A DNA stretch of 64,000 nucleotides from Lepisosteus oculatus (GCF_040954835.1 NW_027168320.1:337501-401500), one strand, 5' to 3'. Positions 52,177-62,906 are shown, counted from the stretch's first letter. The notes: generated by a model from the letters alone, not told the origin. A program made the numbers and translations.

Positions 52177-53766
52177 TCAGCCACGCCGGGCGCGCTGTCC
52201 TCTCCCTCTGTTCTGGTCACCCTGGTAAAATTGTAACTGAGCCATTTGCAGCTGGTGAAGCTGATAATAATCCTTTCGGGCTTTTCGCTCTCTCTTGTCT
52301 GTGAGCTGTCTTTCAGCATGATAAGCATGGCGACATACTTCTGCTAATCGGGCAGTGTCCCAGCCTATACAGGTAGCTTTTACCATGCCACTTATTTCTG
52401 GAAGCAGTCCCTCTACAAAAAGGTTAGTGAGTTGGGTTTCATAAACTGATCCTGCCTCTCCTGCTGAGGGTTCAGACAGGCCACTTAGATTACTGAAGAG
52501 AGGAGTCAATCTCTCCAAGTAGTCATTACAGGTTTCCTCAGGTTTCTGGTTACATTGTCTTAGCACTACCCAATCCACTTTCCCCGTATATTTAGCCTCT
52601 ATTCTGCGACATATGGCATTAAGCTGGGTCTGATAGATACTGCCAGCGTCGCTGCTGTATGGGTGGTCAGAGCTAAACTCATCTTGACCCTCTCCTCTTA
52701 CGTCACTATACTCAAGCTTCAAAGTTTTTATAAAAACAGTCTCTAGCTCTCCACTCGTGGGTCTGCTTTGTGCTACTAGCCGTCTCAGGGCTGTTGTGTA
52801 CTTACGCCCATTGGTTTTGGGGTTTGGCAGCTCCCCTATAACTGCCGCCAACTCACTTAATTTCCATGGGCGATAAACGAGGACAGTAGGTTCCTCATTT
52901 TCACCGGTGCGGGGATTAGGACATTCAATCATTGGCATGTGGAGCACCCCCTCTCCCTCCTCCATAGACTGGGGACGCGGAATGGCAGAAGTATCTGCAG
53001 AGCGACCCCCTCCATACCGCACTCCTCTCCTTGTGCGGGAAGGCGAGAGCATCCCCTCCGCGTCACCCTTTTTCTCATCCCGTCGCCTATTATACGGAGA
53101 AGCCGGCCGGCCCTCCCCATATGGTGGAGGCGACGGAGGGGTAGTCTCAGGAGCAATAGCTACTGCAAGACAATCCAATTCGGGATACACTTTAGTAGTG
53201 CTCAACATCATCTGTTCAGGTTTTTTACCCCATCCTGATCCATGCTTCCTAGCACACTCCTCCCATACACATACACATCTGCACATATATTTAAAATCCC
53301 ACCCGGGATCTCCCTCTGGGTTAGGTGAATCTGTCATTTCGTGTAATAATTGTATGGCCCATGGCTGAAAACTACCTACACGGGGCCATCTCTCATTTGT
53401 CCATACTGACATATTGTCGGAAAAAGGTTGACAGTATATTAACCCATATTCTCTTCCCACTATATTCATGGGCGTTTCAGTTTTCTTTCCACTATTGCCT
53501 GACGTACTTTGTCTTTCTCTAACTTGCGCCTCAATTTTCCACAACTCAAAACACTTCCAATCGACTTTCTTATTTCCCTTCTTCTCTTTTTCTTTTAACT
53601 GTTCTTCTAGTTGTTGTATCTGCTTGGTACTAAAACTACCATTTTCTGGAAAACCTAACTTACTCCACAACGGAAGACACTTTATTCCCCTTTCTCCAAA
53701 TTCCCTGTACATGTACTTCGCTGGACCGCTCGGTCCTGTTTTCGTCTTCGAATTTTCATTTCCCAT
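52177..53766 (-). CDS. gag: Gag: matrix and capsid, ending before nucleocapsid
   Basis: 529 residues starting MGNENS, with Gly2 available for N-myristoylation. The matrix region covers roughly residues 1-110. A Pro-rich p12-like segment with late-domain PPPY lies at 53130-53119 (residue ~213). The capsid follows, with an NDYLERLTPLF segment resembling the major homology region. It ends in a basic tail (RGRGQRARRG) at TGA 52179-52177. The natural Gag end is probably the second TGA, 65 codons further on, giving ~593 residues. The first TGA could be CGA or TGG in relatives. Confidence 0.92.
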   Translation of the reverse strand: MGNENSKTKTGPSGPAKYMYREFGERGIKCLPLWSKLGFPENGSFSTKQIQQLEEQLKEKEKKGNKKVDWKCFELWKIEAQVRERQSTSGNSGKKTETPMNIVGREYGLIYCQPFSDNMSVWTNERWPRVGSFQPWAIQLLHEMTDSPNPEGDPGWDFKYMCRCVCVWEECARKHGSGWGKKPEQMMLSTTKVYPELDCLAVAIAPETTPPSPPPYGEGRPASPYNRRRDEKKGDAEGMLSPSRTRRGVRYGGGRSADTSAIPRPQSMEEGEGVLHMPMIECPNPRTGENEEPTVLVYRPWKLSELAAVIGELPNPKTNGRKYTTALRRLVAQSRPTSGELETVFIKTLKLEYSDVRGEGQDEFSSDHPYSSDAGSIYQTQLNAICRRIEAKYTGKVDWVVLRQCNQKPEETCNDYLERLTPLFSNLSGLSEPSAGEAGSVYETQLTNLFVEGLLPEISGMVKATCIGWDTARLAEVCRHAYHAERQLTDKRERKARKDYYQLHQLQMAQLQFYQGDQNRGRGQRARRG

Positions 53767-54122
53767 TTTTACCGATCGGTGCCTTACTTTAGAACCTTAT
53801 CACATTAACTACTCCGCAGAGCAAAAACCACACGTCTGTGTTAAGATAAGTTCTTTATGAGTCCCGGACTCATCAAACCGCCCGCGTGACAACACCCTCA
53901 CCGGCCTCCTCTTTCTCTGCTATAAAACCGCAGAAATTAATCTTATAAATCGTTTCAAAACAAAATTTCGTTAAAAGGATCACTTACTGACGTCAGACAG
54001 CCGTGAATTCTCCAGACGCGTCTCAGGAAGGACAAACAGTTTATCCTCCGAGGTTCGTCCAATTTTCTAAAATTGTCCGGGCCCGGATGGAGTTTCAGCA
54101 GCCGTCCGCGTTCAGGTTTGTG
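53767..54122 (-). promoter_or_regulatory. Retroviral leader with splice donor
   Basis: The untranslated leader between the primer site and gag contains GTCAGTAAGTGATCC with GT at 53987-53986, a good 5' splice donor expected for env mRNA. The same leader segment occurs at 27836-27920. The packaging signal was not defined. Confidence 0.7.
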
Positions 54123-54140
54123 ATCCCGGACGAGCCCCCA
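54123..54140 (-). other. Primer-binding site for tRNA-Pro
   Basis: TGGGGGCTCGTCCGGGAT on the minus strand, three bases after the 5' LTR, is the 18-nt tRNA-Pro primer site used by many gammaretroviruses. Confidence 0.95.
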
Positions 54141-54143
54141 AAC

Positions 54144-54650
54144 TGTCGTGGAAATTTAACTATCAAGGAAGCCACAAGAGAGAGTTCTCACCTGAGTAAG
54201 GTCTTTATTTCAATATTGCAATATTGGGAGCCCTGCTGCCACTTCGCAAAGTGCATCAGAGACTCAGTTAGTTACAAGCAGTACAGGGTTTTATAAGACG
54301 TTGCGCTGTAAAAAAAAGTTCAGCACTTGGTCCCTTCTAAAACTTCCCCTTTCTCTAAAAGAAAACAAATTACCTCATAGAGCGAGAGAAAAACACTAGA
54401 TTTGTTATTCAAAGTTTATCTGTTACTTTCAGCTAATTCTAATGACCCAGACAGCATATATTGTTTTGGTACATTGTCTTCTAAACTAACCCAAACAGTG
54501 TACTTTGTTGACGAACTGTTTTCTAAAATTCTGCACATACTGTAGCATAGCAGTTATATCCTTGAAATATTATCTAAAAGCACCAATATATTTTTTTGCA
54601 AAGCTCTCTACATTTTTAAGAATCAATTAACTCATTAGATTTCCACTACA
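54144..54650 (-). mobile_element. 5' LTR of the provirus
   Basis: 507 bp and identical by eye to 45797-46303. TATAAAA at 54295-54289 places the start of transcription near 54265; AATAAA is at 54209-54204. Confidence 0.95.
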
Positions 54651-54952
54651 ACGCAATGATCGAACTAACTGACATGTTCTGATTCAGATCCCCTGCAGTT
54701 CATGCCAATTAGAACAATAGCAATGCTGAGTCCTCCCCACCCTACCGAGCACAAATTCAGCTGCTCTCCAGTTCTGTTCTGCATGTTTTTTCATTGCAAT
54801 TGAGCTCGGAGCTGGAGATGATCTCCATACAGTTCTGTGTTCACTAGCCCGCACTTGCGTGCTAATTTACGGGTTGTGGCAAATGCTTTTCTATAGTTCA
54901 TATACATGACGGCAACCTGTTACCGAGGAACCTGAGAGGTTTAAAAGCCTCA

Positions 54953-55025
54953 CGAGCCAGGCAGGACTCGAACCCACAATCTTCTGATCCGAAGTCAGAC
55001 GCGTTATCCATTACGCCACTGGCCC
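54953..55025 (-). tRNA. tRNA-Arg(TCG), array B unit 2 (best copy)
   Basis: All stems pair, including TCTGA/TCAGA. The anticodon is TCG, the T stem GTGGG.TTCGAGT.CCTGC has one weak pair, and TTTT follows. It is the most canonical of the four Arg copies and lies ~300 bp from the provirus 5' LTR. Confidence 0.94.
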
Positions 55026-55868
55026 ATAGAACATGCGCTTGCACTCCACCACAGAGAGCTCTACACTGCTACTAGTAGTACACTTCCCCATCTAAATTTT
55101 CACAGCAAGAAACTTGCGTTTCCTACTATTTTTATCAGGTTTAAAATATCATCTCCTTAAAACAGAAAAAGTGTTGATGTGTCGTGCTGAAATTCCGATT
55201 GATTTTGAATTCAAAGAAAAAAGGTTTTCTTCCAAAACACCATGAAATTGTCACATCTTGCAGACAATAGGTGTATTCCATGTTGAAAAGAGAAGAAAGA
55301 AAACCATGGAGCCTTTTACAGGTGTGAGGCTTCTTCAGGTGTGAGAAGACCTCACAGTCGAAACGCTGTGTTTCCGTTCTTCTCTTTTCAGCATGCAATA
55401 AACCTATTGCTTGTTCCTTTGCAGCCGAGGCATGCTGACGTAGCTACCCAGCTGAACATCTTGCAGACTCTACAATACTTCTCTCCTGTAGAAGTAAAGC
55501 AGGGCTTGCTGGGTGAGCTTTTGCTCCGGTAAATTAGGTCACGTGTCATGTTAAATCACTTCTTCTAAACACAACATTTAGTGGTGCTAGCTTTCCCCAT
55601 TAAAAAAAAACAGACATTTCCCTTACAGTACATGACATATCGTTTTTATTCTATGAATAAGTATAGAAATTAAACAAAAGAAAAAATGGTGTCGCCAAAG
55701 AATGCACAGCTTGGACATGAAAAGTGCCCGATAAATGCCATTTCTCATCATTTCTCTTGGCGTCAGTTCTGCTATTAAATGGGACGGAGGCAACGGGCTC
55801 AGAGAGCAGGTTAAGTGCACACCGAACACAGATGTGTCCAAGTGTCTGTAAAAGCGCGGTGCTCCGCT

Positions 55869-55942
55869 GGCGCTGTTCCCTAGTGGCTTAAAGTGCCCGC
55901 CTAGTAAGCAGGCGATCCTGGGTCTGAATACCAGCGGTGCCT
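55869..55942 (+). pseudogene. tRNA-Thr-like pseudogene, array B unit 2
   Basis: As 42529-42602: loop CTAGTAA, broken D stem, G-A mismatch in the T stem. Confidence 0.75.
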
Positions 55943-56185
55943 CTCTCCGTGTCTTGTTGTGCCGAATGTATCATTTCAGACAAACATGTACAGCTTGGTT
56001 CAGTTTAATGCAAGAATTCATTTCCTTTCTGGAATAACTTGTTTTTGAAGAAATCCATACAGCTTGTGAAAGATGAAATCCATTTCTTGGTTGTCAGTGG
56101 AAAAAGATTGCCGGCTGCAAGAAGCGCAAGTGATTGTTTTCTTTGACCATAAACCTGCAAATGTAGGGAGCACAAGCGGCCGTCA

Positions 56186-56191
56186 GTCTCT

Positions 56192-56252
<61 letters not shown>

Positions 56253-56259
56253 AGGGACG
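56186..56259 (+). tRNA. tRNA-Asn(GTT), array B unit 2
   Basis: Fully paired cloverleaf with anticodon GTT and T stem GGTGG/CCACC. A T5 run follows. Probably functional. Confidence 0.94.
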
Positions 56260-56964
56260 CATGTCTCAGTTTTTCCAATGTAAACATCATCACCGCTAAA
56301 GAAGATGGCGCAGAAGGCTCCACAGTCGAAACGTTGTGCTTCTTTTCTTCTCTTTTCAGCATGGAGTAAACCTTTGCTTGATCCTTTGCAGCCTAAGCAT
56401 GCTGACGCAGCTACCTTTCTCTTAACGCACCTCAATCATTATTCACCAAAACGATCAGCAGAATAAGTCGCCTTTGTGGTGATGTCACTCCTCTGCTTCA
56501 CAAATGTCCTTAGTGACGGGCCATTTCTTTCTGCCATTTTTCCGGAGCGGTTATTGATTGCTCCATCATTTCCCTCTTACTTTCCATCACTAGATTGAAA
56601 AAAAAAACAGAAACAGGCTGACAGGACGACAATCAAATTGCAAAAACTCATCAAAGCACTCGATAGAGTATTTGAATCCACAAGTAGCTACGAGCAACTT
56701 TGTCCTGGCTTGCATGAAAGTCGGAAAATGTCAAAAAGAAAAAGATGGTGGCTTTTTCATATTCGTTCTTTTATTTTTAGTTCGTTGGCTCTTCTGTCCA
56801 TTGTCCTCCTGCCTGGCTCTTGACCTGTGACTGTCTGAACGCACACAGTAAAATTTCATGTGGGGGATTTGTCCTGAGCCTCTGTGAAAGACCCACCCAC
56901 CCCCATAAATAACTGCTCTAGAAACACATGAATGCAAAACTAAACCACAGCTTAAAGAGGAGCT

Positions 56965-57302
56965 TGTCATGACCGCCAGGCAGTTAAGACCAACTCATAA
57001 GCGATCTAATCAGCACCAGCAGTGGGTGATTATTAACAAACGCTGCCGCACGAGTTTACCCACCTGCACACACTCCACCGTGCGGTACGCAGTGCTATTT
57101 TTACCATCTTTACCTGCTTCCCGCTGCTCGGTATTGAGTCTGCTCCTTGAGAGCTCTACCTGGCGTTTTTCCATTACCTCGTTTATTCTGGATATTGGAC
57201 TCCCCTTCTGCCTTTTCGACTTTGGACCTCGCCTCTCACCTCGGACTGTTTGCCACCAGTGTTCTCCCTGGATTACGACTTACCTTACGCCTCTTGACCA
57301 CG
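56965..57302. other. Unassigned, possibly LTR-derived sequence
   Basis: A C/T-rich stretch with repeated GACTTTGGACCTCGCC and GGATTACGACTTACC phrases, reminiscent of the ends of fish Ty3/Gypsy LTRs. No coding region or second copy was found. Confidence 0.3.
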
Positions 57303-57612
57303 AAACAAAGCAAAGCAGAGCAAAACAAAACGAACAAACGAAAACCCTCACGTCCCGCACTTGCATATAACGCCGTTACGTGCCCAAGCGGTATTGTATG
57401 TCATCCTAGCACTGCACCCCGGGGCGTACGGTATATGGGAACGAGCACACGCCACGAATCGTCTCGAATCACTCCCTACAGCTGTAAGGAGCTTTGAAGC
57501 GTGCACCCCCAACATTCTTCTTTGCGCATCTGTGAAAGGTAAACTCTTGAGCAAACTCTGAACCAGCTCTAAGGAAACTAATCCGATTAGACGTTACTTT
57601 GACTCATCCTTT
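57303..57612 (+). repeat. Block D, copy 2
   Basis: Near-identical to 3967-4283, with a few substitutions. Confidence 0.88.
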
Positions 57613-58880
57613 AAGGGACCCTTGTTAATTGGAGAAATCAATGATTTCGAATGAATTCTGTATGCGTTAAAAGACAGCTATACACAGAAAACATGCAGGA
57701 CACTGCTCATGATGTTTCCCGAGCCGAAACACAGTGCGTTTTTCCAAGCCATTTGACAAAGCCCGCCCACTGAAAACTGCAGCAGATCGTGTAAAGGCGT
57801 TCAACTTTGTAACTACTGCACGCACAGGAAGCAGAATAAATTCCTCTTTTCAAACTGTCAAAGGTTTGCTGCAGGACATCGCACAATCTCTTTTGAACGG
57901 GGACAAACGATTTCTTATGGGGCGCAGTAAGTACAGACGTTTATAAAGCTCCACTCATGCCGACGATGCAGCATGAAGAAGCGCAACCTAACGTTTGACA
58001 GACAAAAGCCGGGCGCCGCTACAAGCAATATGAAATCAAACTGACAGCACACGGCGTTTCGCGCTGACTCAAAAGTGATCTCGACAGACGCTGTTCTCTG
58101 CATAACGCTGAAAGAGATAAAAAGCGTTTCTGTGGAAACGTAACAAGCTTGTTTCTTTCTATCATGATGTCACCATGACAAAATCTGTCTTTAAACACCT
58201 TGCTCAGTCTCTGACGAGACTGTCAAAAATTGCTTTCGCCGATTGTATTGCAAACCGGCGGAAGGGGGATATTGGGAAAATTTTTCAACTAGTAATAATC
58301 GCGCCTCGGCTAAACCTCACAGGCTACGATACTGCCACTGCGCAAAGCTGACGGTTGCCAGGCAACCGCGGGGATCCTACGGAAATCGTTATCAATCGTC
58401 TCATGGCATGTCGTTGCTGTAACGCTTCATATTTGTCGTCTTCTTCTTCTAGCTTGAGGTTTTGAAGAATTTCATGACAGACAAGGGCTCCGTCGGAAAC
58501 AAAGGGCGTTGTGAGAAAACCGTTGCTTATTTTCAGCAGCAGAAATACAACCCTTTAAATACAAGATGACAGAACAATGACGAAGGGCATGCCGGGAGGA
58601 ACTCATGCACTACAGAGGAAAGGGGGCGGGCACGTACAGTTCACATTCAAGCCACAAGTACTCTTCTCGGATGTTGCATAAACAAATCCTAACGTCCTGA
58701 AAGCATTGCAGCATGTTTGTGTCCCACTTCCCGTGGTTGCAGGACGACTGACACGAACGGACAAACACAATCTGTGGCGTTTAGCGTGACATAGTCTTGC
58801 AGGCATCGTGCTGTCTCACTGCAATACTATACCGCTGGAGGAAACAGCCCGGGTTCGATGAGCCTTGGAATGTGACTAAG
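57613..58880 (+). repeat. Block C, copy 3, with tRNA-Gly deleted
   Basis: Matches 40505-41750. At 58847-58858 the sequence jumps from GGAAACAG to CCCGGGTTCGAT and then GAGCCTTGG. The whole tRNA-Gly(TCC) has been lost apart from part of its T arm. Confidence 0.88.
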
Positions 58881-59074
58881 AAAGTGAAGCCTTTTGAAAG
58901 AGGTAAAACACTGCTCAAAGGAACTGAGGGAGAATCTTACAGGGGATTCTGAGCGGTGTCTAAATAAATAAATTCTTCAGTGTCTGCGGATGGCATTTTG
59001 CAGCTGGAAACAGATGTCGACGCTTTTTGAACAGAGCACCAAAAAAGCGTCTTTTTTGAAGGTACAGGTATTGA

Positions 59075-59145
59075 GCATTGGTGGTTCAGTGGAAGAATTC
59101 TTGCCTGCCAAGTAAGAGGCTCGGGTTCGATTCCTGGCCAATGCA
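59075..59145 (+). tRNA. tRNA-Gly(GCC), inverted-block copy
   Basis: A 71-nt cloverleaf with perfect acceptor stem and anticodon GCC in CTGCCAA. The anticodon stem CTTGC/GTAAG still pairs despite several changes from 5532-5602. The D loop has GGAAG instead of GGTAG, which alters the A box. TTTT follows five bases later. Confidence 0.88.
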
Positions 59146-59420
59146 GTGGCTTTTGCATGCTCACCACTATACCACCAACACACGCCCACAGGATCCCAGC
59201 AGGACACCACCAGAGAATGCTCACGATTTCGGAAGCTGTCTCCGGGATGTTCTGATTCCACACATCCTGAATAAATCATGATATTGTTAGTTGCTGTAGC
59301 TAGACGTTCAAATGAGTTTCATGGCCAGATGGACTGTTTCCTCCAGTGGTATAGTATTGCAGTGAGACAGCACGATGCCTGCAAGACTATGTCACGCTAA
59401 ACGCCACAGATTGTGTTTGT
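59146..59420 (-). repeat. Inverted piece of block C with tRNA-Gly(TCC) 5' half
   Basis: From ATGCTCACCACTATACCACCAACACAC onward this is the reverse complement of 41640-41912. It contains only the 5' half of tRNA-Gly(TCC), joined head to tail with the adjacent tRNA-Gly(GCC). Confidence 0.88.
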
Positions 59421-59429
59421 CCAAATTTG

Positions 59430-59790
59430 AACTTTCACAAAAGCATGCTAGCAGACAAATGCGCCTCAGAGGACTTAAGGCTGGCTGTTATATGCTGGAA
59501 TTACCTTTTTTTGACGCTCTTACGAATGCGATGTCAACGAAAACAGAACAAAGCACAAAAAAACCCTCAAGTCCTGCAGTTGGATAGAATGCCGTTACAC
59601 GTCCAAGCCGTATTTGACTTCATCCTACCATTGCAACACGGGGCGTATATGGAAACGAACACACGCTACGAATTGTCTCTAATCAGTCCCTACAGTTGTA
59701 AGGCGCCTGGAAGCATGCACCCCCATCATTAATCTTTGCGCATCTGTGCAAGGTAAACTCTGGAGCAGTCTTTGAAACGGCTCAAAGGAA
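59430..59790 (+). repeat. Block shared with 63095-63425 and block D
   Basis: GCATGCTAGCAGACAAATGCGCCTC, the GACGCTCTTACGAATGCGATGTC region and AAAACCCTCAAGTCCTGCAGTTGG recur at 63098-63400. The last part is a diverged block D. Confidence 0.8.
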
Positions 59791-60600
59791 ACACGTGATT
59801 GATTCCATGTGCATCTGGGGTTCATATCTTATTTACATTTAATTCAAGGGAAAGGCTTGGGTCAGTTTCAGACGGCCTCCAACAGCGAGATTCAAGCGCC
59901 CCACCTTCAGCCCAATCTGCGCCACCAGAACGCCAACGGCTCCTCTGCGCTCCGGGGTGCGGTTGTGACCCCGTAACCTAAAGTGTTGGTGGCAGACAAA
60001 TGGAGACTAACAGGTGACGTCCTAGGACATGACTACATTGTGACACTCGGTGGGGATGGTGACCATTGCTTGGAAAAGAGTGCGAGGCCCCTTTAGAAAA
60101 ACATTTTGTTAACAGGCATTCTGCCTCAGCCTAAACACCTATAGCTTGAAAAGCGCATGCTATTAGACAGGCACCTCTGCAAGACCTTAAGAGTCTCTTA
60201 AACTAGTGATAGTAAGGTGTTCCCAATGGGCGATGTTCGGCTTTCAAATCATCTCTCCTTGGAAGCGCCGAGATGCAGCTGTTTAAGGCTTAGAAGCACC
60301 TGACTGTTTCACTACCTAGCTGATCACTGTCAGTCAGGGAGCTCAGAGGTGAAAAGCCTGTCTGAGAGACAATTCGCCGTCGATCAGTTCAATATGTTCC
60401 GTACCAGCTCGGCGCACCTGAGATCATCTTGGTAGCCATGTAGCTCAGATGATTGAGAGCGTGTGTGTGTGTACCACCGTGATTGGATGCCGGTCCTTCT
60501 CAGGTCACAGTAAACCTTCTGCTGCCTAACTTCCCTTATTTTTGGGGATCCCTTTGAAAAAGCAAAGGAAAAAAAAACTGGCTCTTCATCAGCGTGATCA
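59791..60600. other. Unassigned sequence with a tRNA-like fragment
   Basis: No protein gene was recognised. Near 60437-60475, GTAGCTCAGATGATTGAGAGCG resembles a tRNA D arm, but no complete cloverleaf could be folded. Confidence 0.4.
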
Positions 60601-60614
60601 ACCTCACCCAGTGT

Positions 60615-60687
60615 GGCGCAGTGGCCTAATGGCTAAGGCACTGGCACTCTAAGCCAGGGATTGTGGGTTCGAGTCCCATCTGGGGTG
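60615..60687 (+). tRNA. tRNA-Arg(TCT), acceptor impaired
   Basis: The body matches the tRNA-Arg CCT/TCT family: D arm TGGCCTAATGGCTAAGGCA, anticodon stem CTGGC/GCCAG, loop ACTCTAA giving TCT, B box TTCGAGT. The 5' acceptor strand GGCGCAG mispairs with CTGGGGT at two positions. Just upstream, GTGTGGCGCA looks like a partial duplication of the D arm. A TTTT run follows. It may be a pseudogene. Confidence 0.75.
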
Positions 60688-60894
60688 CTCCTGTCCCCTT
60701 TTGAGAGTACAAATGTCCTTGCAATTTGCGAAGCTACAACCCCACCTTACTCAGTGAGCGGCTCTGCTTTTCTCTCACATACAGTTGGAAGAAAAACTTT
60801 TGTAAACAGCCCTTCGGAATGATGTGGATTTCTGCATGAATGGCTCCTAACATGTGATCTTATCTTTATCTAAGTCATAATAATCAATAAAGAG

Positions 60895-61725
60895 AGTCTG
60901 ATTTAACAAACAACACACGCCCAACATTTGACATTGCTGTTTTAACAAATGTTTTAAACAATCAAGGTCATTGATGGAAAAAGTACGTGAACCCTTATAT
61001 TAAGGAGCTAGTGGAACCTCCTTTATTGACAAAAACCTCAACCCCCACTTTCTGTAGCGGCTGGTCAGACCTGAGCAGCGGTTAGGAGGTATTTTGGCCT
61101 ATTCCTCTATGCAAAACTGTTTCAGTTCATGTATATTTTTGGGATGTCTTGCGCTGAACGGCCTGCTTCAGATCATGCCACAGCACTTCAATGGGATTGG
61201 GGTCAGGACTCTTACTTGGCCATCCCAAAATACGGAATTTCTTCTGTTTCAGCCACTCTGTTGTTGATGTACTCCTTTATTTTTGTCATGCTGCATGACC
61301 CAGCGTCTTTCGAGTTTTAGATCACAGGCAGACACCCTGACATTCTGCTGTAGAATTTCCTGATACATCTTGGAATTCATCGGTCCCTCGATGATTGCAA
61401 GCCGTACAGCCTCCGCCATGCTTCCCAGGTGGGATGAGGTTTTGGAGTTGGTATGCAGTGTTTTGTTATCTCCAAACATAACGCTGTGCACATTTACCAA
61501 CAAGTTCAACTTTTGTCACGTCTGTCCACAGAACATTGTTCCAGGAGTTGCTGTGGAACATCCATGTGGTCTTTAGCAAACTTGAGAGGGGCAGTGGTGG
61601 TTTTTTTGTTGGGGAGAGCAGTGGTTTCCTCCGTGGTGACCTCGGATGATCACCACTCCTGTTCAGATTTCTTCTTATGGTGGACTCATGAACACAGACG
61701 TAAGACAAAGTCAACCACCTGTTCG
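60895..61725 (-). pseudogene. Tc1/mariner-type transposase relic
   Basis: The minus strand carries a degraded WP-SKSPDLNPIE-like block (61225-61190), the region around the last catalytic residue of Tc1 transposases, with the expected upstream order through to an N-terminal part near 61700. Stops and frameshifts interrupt every frame. Terminal inverted repeats were not located. Confidence 0.75.
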
Positions 61726-62722
61726 CTAGATCCCATCCCCACTCAGCTAGTCAAAGATTCCCTCGAAGGACTGGCAGGACCTATAATTAGTATGATGAAT
61801 GCATCGCTTGCGTCAGGCGTTGTACCTGATCAATTTAAGGTAGCAGTTGTTAGACCGCTCCTTAAGAAGTCAAATTTGGATCCACAAGTTCTTAACAACT
61901 ACAGGCCTGTCTCAAAGGTCCCATTTCAATCTAAAAGTCTTGAGAGAATAGTTGTTGCCCAACGTCAATCGTATCTGGATTCAAATAATATAATTGAGAA
62001 ATTTCAGTCTGGTTTCTGAAACTGCATTAACGAGAGTCGTAAATGATATTCTCTTAGCTACTGATGCGGGGAATGCAACAGTGCTTGTGCTTCTAGATCT
62101 TAGAGCTGCCTTTGACACGGTTGACCTCTCTGTTTTGTTACACAGGCTTGAGTTTGAGGTTGGCTTATCTGGAACCGTCCTTCAGTGGTTTACTTCACAT
62201 TTTACTCATCGTTTTCATTATGTTCAAATATCTAATAATTGTACTGCTTCATCAACGTCACCAGTTCAATTTGGGGTACCAGACGGATCAGTGCCGGGAC
62301 CAATATTGCTCTCTCTCTCTACATGCTGCTGCTAGGTAGGATAATAAGAAAAAATAATATGAACTTTCATTCATATGCTGATGACACTCAAATAAACATT
62401 TTGTTTCCACCAAATGACAACTCTTCTATTATCACTTTAGTTAAATGCATTAATGAAGGAAAGACTTGGATGTGTGAAAACTTTTTGTAACTCAACTCTG
62501 AGAAAACTGAGGATCTGTTGATCGGAGGCAACAATACTGATAGGACTACTATAACTTCAGCACTTAACTCAGAGGATTTAAACATTTGCCTCAAAGAGAC
62601 AGCACGTAACCTAGGCGGCATATTAGACACAAGGCTCTTAACAACTTGCATTGTTAAGTGCCTTGGGACAACCTTGTTGTGAAAGGCGCTATATAGAAAT
62701 ACATTGATTTGAACTGAATTGA
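61722..62722 (+). pseudogene. L2-type LINE, RT fragment with 3' tail
   Basis: Plus frames in sequence carry RT blocks DPIPTQLVKDSLEG, NNYRPVSKVPF, LVLLDLRAAFDTVD, GVPDGSVPGPI and YADDTQ (near 62380), in three phases. At least two frameshifts and a stop at 62017-62019 break it. The end has GTGCCTTGGGACAACC and GGCGCTATATAGAAATACATTGA, the 3' tail typical of L2. It is dead and 5'-truncated. Confidence 0.85.
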
Positions 62723-62906
62723 CAATGTAAAATGTTGTGTGTTGTTTGTTAAACAAGACTGTCTTTATTTATTATTATGCGTCAGATGAAGATCAGATCA
62801 CATTTTAAGAGCCATTCATGTAGAAATCCAGATCATTCGTGTTTTAAAAGTCGCGGGAAAAGCGAAACGGGTGCTTTTCCTTTGTTGCGCAGACACACGA
62901 CGACAC

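Larger units (their letters stand above)
45797..54650 (-). mobile_element. Full-length gammaretrovirus-like endogenous provirus
   Basis: An 8.85-kb element with two 507-bp LTRs that look identical by eye and a 4-bp ACGC target duplication. Other array units (around 15140, 19656 and 24170) show the intact empty site. Order on the minus strand: LTR, tRNA-Pro primer site, leader with splice donor, gag, in-frame pro-pol, env, polypurine tract, LTR. Class features are the proline primer, gag and pol in one frame, a PPPY late motif, one CCHC knuckle, and a CXXC/CX6CC envelope. It is very young by LTR identity. Two TGA codons lie between gag and pol. Confidence 0.96.
54651..56964 (+). repeat. tRNA array B, unit 2, right piece
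   Basis: Continuation of the unit interrupted by the provirus. It carries tRNA-Arg, the Thr-like pseudogene and tRNA-Asn, and is cut at 56964 before the tRNA-Ser part. Confidence 0.94.

Noticed and set aside
51982-52179. Selenocysteine decoding of the TGA codons
   Set aside because: No SECIS-like element was recognised and retroviral read-through or mutation is simpler; kept only as an untested possibility.
60437-60500. Possible tRNA (GTAGCTCAGATGATTGAGAGCG followed by a GT run)
   Set aside because: The D-arm-like part is followed by a (GT)n run and no anticodon or T arm could be folded.
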